Assembly (NCBI RefSeq): GCF_003044935.1
Contig: NZ_POXP01000002.1
Coordinates: 62,001-126,000, forward strand
Direction of reading: 5' to 3'
Length of the DNA: 64,000 bases
Source: Neisseria subflava
GTDB taxonomy: Bacteria; Pseudomonadota; Gammaproteobacteria; Burkholderiales; Neisseriaceae
The notes beneath the pieces are model-generated. The model was not told where the DNA came from. It ran no database searches and saw only the letters and a list, made by a program, of their open reading frames with translations. Positions 60,492 to 64,000 of this stretch are shown one piece after another; the stretch's first letter is position 1, and the number at the start of each line of letters is the position of its first letter. The position numbers and the translations under genes were made by a program.

Positions 60492-61988
60492 CTAAGCCAA
60501 CTGCGGTATTTCCGCCCACGGCTGTATCTGTTCCAACTGCGCTGCAAGGCGGAGCAGCGTGTCTTCGCGTCCGTGAGCGGCGGCAAACTGAGTACCGACG
60601 GGCAGCTCGTTATGCCGGTAAAGCGGCACGCTCATGGCGGGGTTGCCGCTCATGTTCAGCGGCGACGTATAACCGACGTATTGCAGCGCGGCGGCGGCTT
60701 CTTTTTCTAAAAACGGGTTGTTTTTCAACAGAAAACCCAAGCGCAGCGTGCCAAACAGCAGGCGCATGGCTTTTTGTGCGGCGGGCGGCGGCATCATCTC
60801 GCCGATTTTCGGCGTGGTGCGCGGGCAGACGGGCGTCATCAACACGTCGTAGCGTGTGAAAAATGCTTTGGCGGCACGTTCCTGCGCCAGCATCACGTCG
60901 CGCGCCCATGCCATTTCGCCCGCACTGATTTGCCGCCCCTGCACAATCATTGCCCACGTTGTCGGTTCAAGCAGGCAGTGCGGTAGTTTTTGTCCGGTTT
61001 CGTATTGATATTGGTAGAACAGTTTTGCCGTTTCGCCCATGACGATGATGCGGGCGGCGCGGTTGAGCTGTTCGGGCAGCGCGAAATCGGGCGTGGCTTC
61101 TTCCAATTCGTGTCCCGCGTCTTGCATCAGTTTCAAACTATGGGCGAACGCGGCTTCCGTGCCTTCGTCGTTACCGCCGCCAAACCATGTCTGTTTCCAA
61201 AAAGCGATTTTCAGACGACCTGTTTCTAGTTTCAGGCTGCCTGCAAAACCGTTTTCGGGCGGCGGCGGGCAGGCATACAGGGCGCGGGCTTGGGTTTGGG
61301 CGGCGATGTCCAGTAAAACCGCGCTGTCGCGCACGCTGCGGGTCAACACATGGTCGCATACCAAACCTTGCCATGCCTCCGATGCGTTCGGCGCGTAACT
61401 GCTGCGGCCGCGCGTGGGTTTCAGCCCGAACACGCCGCAGTTGTGCGCGGGTAAGCGAATGGAGCCGCCACCGTCGCTGCCGTGCGCTGCGGGTACGACG
61501 CCCGAAGCCACTGCCGCCGCCGCGCCTCCGCTGCTGCCGCCCGCGGTGTAATCCAAATGCCACGGATTGCGCGTGATGCCGTAAATTTCGGTTTCGGTAA
61601 CGGGATACGAGCCCCATTCGGGCGTAGTGGTTTTGCCGAACACGCGCAGCCCCGCATCGAGATAGGCTTGGGTCAAATCGCTGTTTTGTTTGGCAATGTA
61701 ATGCTGCATCATACGCGAACCCGACCATGTCGGCGCGCCTTCCCAATCCGCCAGCAAGTCTTTGAGCAAAAACGGTACGCCCGCCAGCGGCGTATCGGCA
61801 TTTTCAGACGACCCCTGCCACGCCGCCGCGCGTTCGCGCAGATCGTGCGCCAACAGATTGAGCTTGGGATTGACTTCGTCCAAGCGGTTTAAAGCAGCCT
61901 GCAACACTTCATCGGCGGAGACTTCTTTTTTGCGGATCAGCTCTGCCAAACCGACGGCATCGTAACGGATGTAGTCTTGAAAATTCAT
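60492..61988 (-). CDS. Amidase signature-family amidohydrolase
   Basis: A Ser-Ser-Lys hydrolase of 498 residues. The catalytic Lys is in [13 protein letters not shown] (about 80-92), the Gly/Ser-rich signature in [16 protein letters not shown] (about 150-165), and the cis-Ser and nucleophile region in [16 protein letters not shown] (about 172-187). The substrate cannot be told; GatA is unlikely because gatB/gatC are absent and the C-terminus differs. The ATG at 61988 has AAAGGAAAA upstream. It is GC-rich, and the only exact DUS I see inside it is the N. mucosa variant (61210-61221), suggesting a separate history from its dcw neighbours. Confidence 0.85.
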   Translation of the reverse strand: MNFQDYIRYDAVGLAELIRKKEVSADEVLQAALNRLDEVNPKLNLLAHDLRERAAAWQGSSENADTPLAGVPFLLKDLLADWEGAPTWSGSRMMQHYIAKQNSDLTQAYLDAGLRVFGKTTTPEWGSYPVTETEIYGITRNPWHLDYTAGGSSGGAAAAVASGVVPAAHGSDGGGSIRLPAHNCGVFGLKPTRGRSSYAPNASEAWQGLVCDHVLTRSVRDSAVLLDIAAQTQARALYACPPPPENGFAGSLKLETGRLKIAFWKQTWFGGGNDEGTEAAFAHSLKLMQDAGHELEEATPDFALPEQLNRAARIIVMGETAKLFYQYQYETGQKLPHCLLEPTTWAMIVQGRQISAGEMAWARDVMLAQERAAKAFFTRYDVLMTPVCPRTTPKIGEMMPPPAAQKAMRLLFGTLRLGFLLKNNPFLEKEAAAALQYVGYTSPLNMSGNPAMSVPLYRHNELPVGTQFAAAHGREDTLLRLAAQLEQIQPWAEIPQLA

Positions 61989-62177
61989 GGGTTTTCCTTT
62001 CGGATTGATAAACACACGTTTTGTCAGTCAGGCATAGCTACCTGCCATGGTAAAGCGTTTAATGTATTTAGCTTCCAGGGTTGTTGCAGTTTACTGAAAG
62101 AATATGCACATGGAGAAGCCCGCTAAATGTCTTGGTGGTAGTTTAGGGAATTTTACAAAGATCTCAACCTATGTTTA

Positions 62178-62780
62178 CTACCATCCTCTCCACAGAATTT
62201 TACCTGATCGAATACTATCAATTTGTTCTTTATCCAATACCTCATTGGCATGTTTCATAAATTCTCTACGCCATACAGGTAACCAGACATATTTTGCATT
62301 AGTACTGTAACCCATATGTTCGGGGGTATACAGCAATTCCGCTAACACTTCTTTATCAGTAATAATTTTCTCCTCATAAGCTTTATTGGCTGTTTTCAAC
62401 AGGTAGATATGATCTTTCATTGAAGCAAAATGCATCAACATAATAGCGTATGCTTTTTGGGATTGGTCAAACTCCTTGGACTTAATAACATAAGCCGCAT
62501 CACAAACATACGGAGATGGATTATCCAATATTTCAGCTTTTAACAGCGTATATACAGATATATCCCTTGTAGGATAGTTCCATGTAACAGGCGCAAACAA
62601 CCCCTTTTCCTTATTAATTTTTCTAACACGTTCTTCTGACAGATCATCTATAAATTGGAAAAAATCATTGTTTAGGTTTATATACTGACAAGACCGTGTA
62701 TCTATTTCACTATAGCCCCAAAAAACAAATAATAGGATAAAAGGAGTTGTAGTCAAAAGTTTTCGAGTTAACTTCATCAT
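62178..62780 (-). CDS. Secreted or membrane-anchored protein of unknown function
   Basis: I do not recognise this 200-residue protein. An N-terminal hydrophobic segment (LLTTTPFILLFVFWGY, about 8-23) would act as signal or anchor. The remainder is helical and charged, with two cysteines (in RSCQYI and YVCDAAYVI) that could pair in the periplasm. It ends RSGKILWRGW. The coding sequence is clearly more AT-rich than amidase, ftsW or murD around it, and no DUS lies inside. A lysozyme-inhibitor-like or immunity role would fit the size but nothing specific supports it. Confidence 0.7.
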   Translation of the reverse strand: MMKLTRKLLTTTPFILLFVFWGYSEIDTRSCQYINLNNDFFQFIDDLSEERVRKINKEKGLFAPVTWNYPTRDISVYTLLKAEILDNPSPYVCDAAYVIKSKEFDQSQKAYAIMLMHFASMKDHIYLLKTANKAYEEKIITDKEVLAELLYTPEHMGYSTNAKYVWLPVWRREFMKHANEVLDKEQIDSIRSGKILWRGW

Positions 62781-62850
62781 TTTTTATATGGCTTATATTT
62801 CAAACAGTAACACCGGATAAAGAAAAAGAAACAAATTTATCGTTGCTGCA

Positions 62851-62893
62851 AAAAGGTCGTCTGAAACCACCTTGACGTTTTCAGACGACCTTT
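62851..62893 (-). terminator. N. mucosa-type DUS hairpin downstream of the L,D-transpeptidase
   Basis: AGGTCGTCTGAA (62854-62865) and TTCAGACGACCT (62880-62891) form a matched hairpin. On the minus strand it is followed by TTTTT, as expected for the terminator of the transpeptidase gene. Confidence 0.7.
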
Positions 62894-62913
62894 GAGGCAA
62901 TAGCGCACAAGGT

Positions 62914-63474
62914 TTACGGCAGAATCTCAATTTCCGCGTTGTGTTTTACACTGCGGTAGAGTTCGTCGACTTCTTCGTCCGTTACCGCGATGCAGCCGTT
63001 GGTCCAGTCTTTTTGCAGGTGTTTTTTACCGATAAAACCCCAGCCGTTTTTCATGCCGTGGATTTTAATCAACCCGCCCGGGCTTTTGCCTTGTGCCGCC
63101 GCGTAGGCTTTGTCGGCTTCGTTGGGATAGGAAACGCCGAGGTTTTTATGGTAGCCGCTATTGGGATTACGCTCATTGATGCGGTATTTTCCTTCGGGCG
63201 TTTTGCCGTCGCCTTCAAACTGTTTATGCCCGACCGGTTGCTTGCCCAACGAAATAGGATAGGTTTTCAGCAACCTGCCTTGCGAGTACGCCGACATGGT
63301 GCGTTTGCTTTTATACACGACCAATCTGTCGATAACCGCATTTTCAGGCAACGGCGCTTCACTTGACATGGTAACAGTTGTCGTGGAACGAATCGGCGCG
63401 GCAAACCAAACTACTGAAGCGGCGACAGCCAAAAGCACAGCTGCCGACAAGCCGATTTTCAACCCGACTTTCAT
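62914..63474 (-). CDS. Periplasmic L,D-transpeptidase (YkuD family)
   Basis: A 186-residue protein with an N-terminal signal anchor (about 7-28, IGLSAAVLLAVAASVVWFAA). The YkuD catalytic domain follows: KIHGMKNGWGFIGK (about 137-150) holds the His and DWTNGCIAVTDEEVDEL (about 156-172) the nucleophilic Cys. Such enzymes make 3-3 cross-links, attach lipoproteins to peptidoglycan or cleave such links; which one cannot be told here. It starts 13 bases after the murD stop, so probably shares its transcript. Confidence 0.87.
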   Translation of the reverse strand: MKVGLKIGLSAAVLLAVAASVVWFAAPIRSTTTVTMSSEAPLPENAVIDRLVVYKSKRTMSAYSQGRLLKTYPISLGKQPVGHKQFEGDGKTPEGKYRINERNPNSGYHKNLGVSYPNEADKAYAAAQGKSPGGLIKIHGMKNGWGFIGKKHLQKDWTNGCIAVTDEEVDELYRSVKHNAEIEILP

Positions 63475-63487
63475 CTTTCAGACGGCC

Positions 63488-64000
63488 TTACAAAGCTTTG
63501 AACGCTTCGATAAACACTTCCGAACGGTGCGCATAGCCTTTGAACATATCAAAGCTCGCACAAGCAGGGCTGAGCAACACAATATCGCCCGCTTCGGCTT
63601 GGGCGTATGCCGTCTGAACTGCTTCTTCCAAAGTGGCGCAGTCGGTCATATTCAAGCCGCAGCCGTCCAAATCGCGGCGGATTTGCGGAGCATCGACGCC
63701 GATCAGGAACACGCCTTTTGCCTTGCCGACAAGCGCGTCGCGCAGGGGCGTGAAGTCCTGCCCTTTGCCCATGCCGCCCAAAATCACGAAGAGCGGATTT
63801 TGCAAACCGGCAATCGCGGCGGCGGTCGCGCCGACATTCGTGCCTTTGCTGTCGTCGATAAACACCACGCCGTTTTTCTCGCCGATTTTTTCCACTCGGT
63901 GCGGCAGGCCTTGGAAGGTTTTGACTTGTTCGAGCAATGCCTCGCGCGGCAAACCGACAGCCTCGCACAAAGCCACGGCAGCCATAACATTGGCGGCATT
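63488..64000 (-). CDS. murD: UDP-N-acetylmuramoylalanine--D-glutamate ligase (C-terminal part; 5' end outside window)
   Basis: Adds D-Glu to UDP-MurNAc-L-Ala. The visible 170 residues open with [14 protein letters not shown], the motif that starts the Mur ligase substrate region, then [20 protein letters not shown] (about 27-46 of the visible part). The end reads [19 protein letters not shown], a clear MurD C-domain signature. The frame is open to the right edge. Its place upstream of ftsW fits the dcw order, apart from the three genes in between. Confidence 0.93.
   Translation of the reverse strand, partial: NAANVMAAVALCEAVGLPREALLEQVKTFQGLPHRVEKIGEKNGVVFIDDSKGTNVGATAAAIAGLQNPLFVILGGMGKGQDFTPLRDALVGKAKGVFLIGVDAPQIRRDLDGCGLNMTDCATLEEAVQTAYAQAEAGDIVLLSPACASFDMFKGYAHRSEVFIEAFKAL

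Noticed and set aside
62104..62310. 68-codon plus-strand frame between amidase and the unknown gene
   Set aside because: It overlaps the minus-strand gene, has no homology I can see and no good ribosome site.
1..64000. Correia (NEMIS) elements, dRS3 repeats, CRISPR arrays, tRNA or rRNA genes
   Set aside because: No Correia terminal TATAGTGGATTAA, no ATTCCC-N8-GGGAAT array, no regularly spaced repeats and no cloverleaf or rRNA sequence was noticed. A tRNAscan and repeat search would settle it.

Overview
The window comes from a Neisseria chromosome. The 10-base DNA uptake sequence core GCCGTCTGAA (and its complement) occurs dozens of times, often as inverted pairs between genes. Most copies carry the AG prefix (AGGCCGTCTGAA), the dialect of commensals such as the N. 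subflava/flavescens group, rather than the AT prefix typical of meningococci and gonococci. A complete rpoN, a gene degenerate in the pathogenic species, and a pilC without a poly-G tract also point to a commensal. The species call is inference.

Layout. 1-16 kb is core: priA (cut by the left edge), dsbC, gpmA, rsmJ, the pilS-pilR two-component pair, parC, an MFS sugar transporter with a LacI-type regulator, pgi and an ampG-type permease. 16-22 kb is the classic hpf-rpoN-lptB-lptA-lptC-kdsC-kdsD neighbourhood (LPS transport and Kdo synthesis), with a secreted TonB-C-domain protein inserted between rpoN and lptB. 22-29 kb holds tal, gluQ, an orphan LytTR response regulator and pilC. 29-36 kb is carA and carB, separated by about 1.7 kb of variable DNA with a SemiSWEET gene, a REP-doublet element and an AT-rich gene of unknown function.

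35.8-44 kb is the main accessory island. It has a type I restriction-modification system (hsdM, dinD remnant, hsdS, hsdR) followed by two adjacent RlaP/COG3541-type nucleotidyltransferase genes. Its hsdS carries a G6 tract with stop codons waiting in both other frames, a 12-bp in-frame tandem repeat between its halves, and an uptake sequence in the same linker. Together these look like a module for switching DNA specificity. Uptake sequences of other genera's dialects and REP-type elements mark the edges of the accessory DNA.

44-51.7 kb carries the type IV pilus genes pilF-pilG-pilD, running on into coaE and yacG, then glyQ, lspA and ispH. From 51.8 kb to the right edge, on the minus strand, is the dcw cell-wall and division cluster: murD (cut), an L,D-transpeptidase, an unknown secreted protein, an amidase, ftsW, murG, murC, ddl, ftsQ, ftsA and ftsZ. 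The transpeptidase-unknown-amidase block interrupts the cluster and carries N. mucosa-type uptake sequences.

I saw no rRNA, tRNA, CRISPR array, prophage or transposase gene. All assignments come from reading motifs and gene order; no database search was possible.
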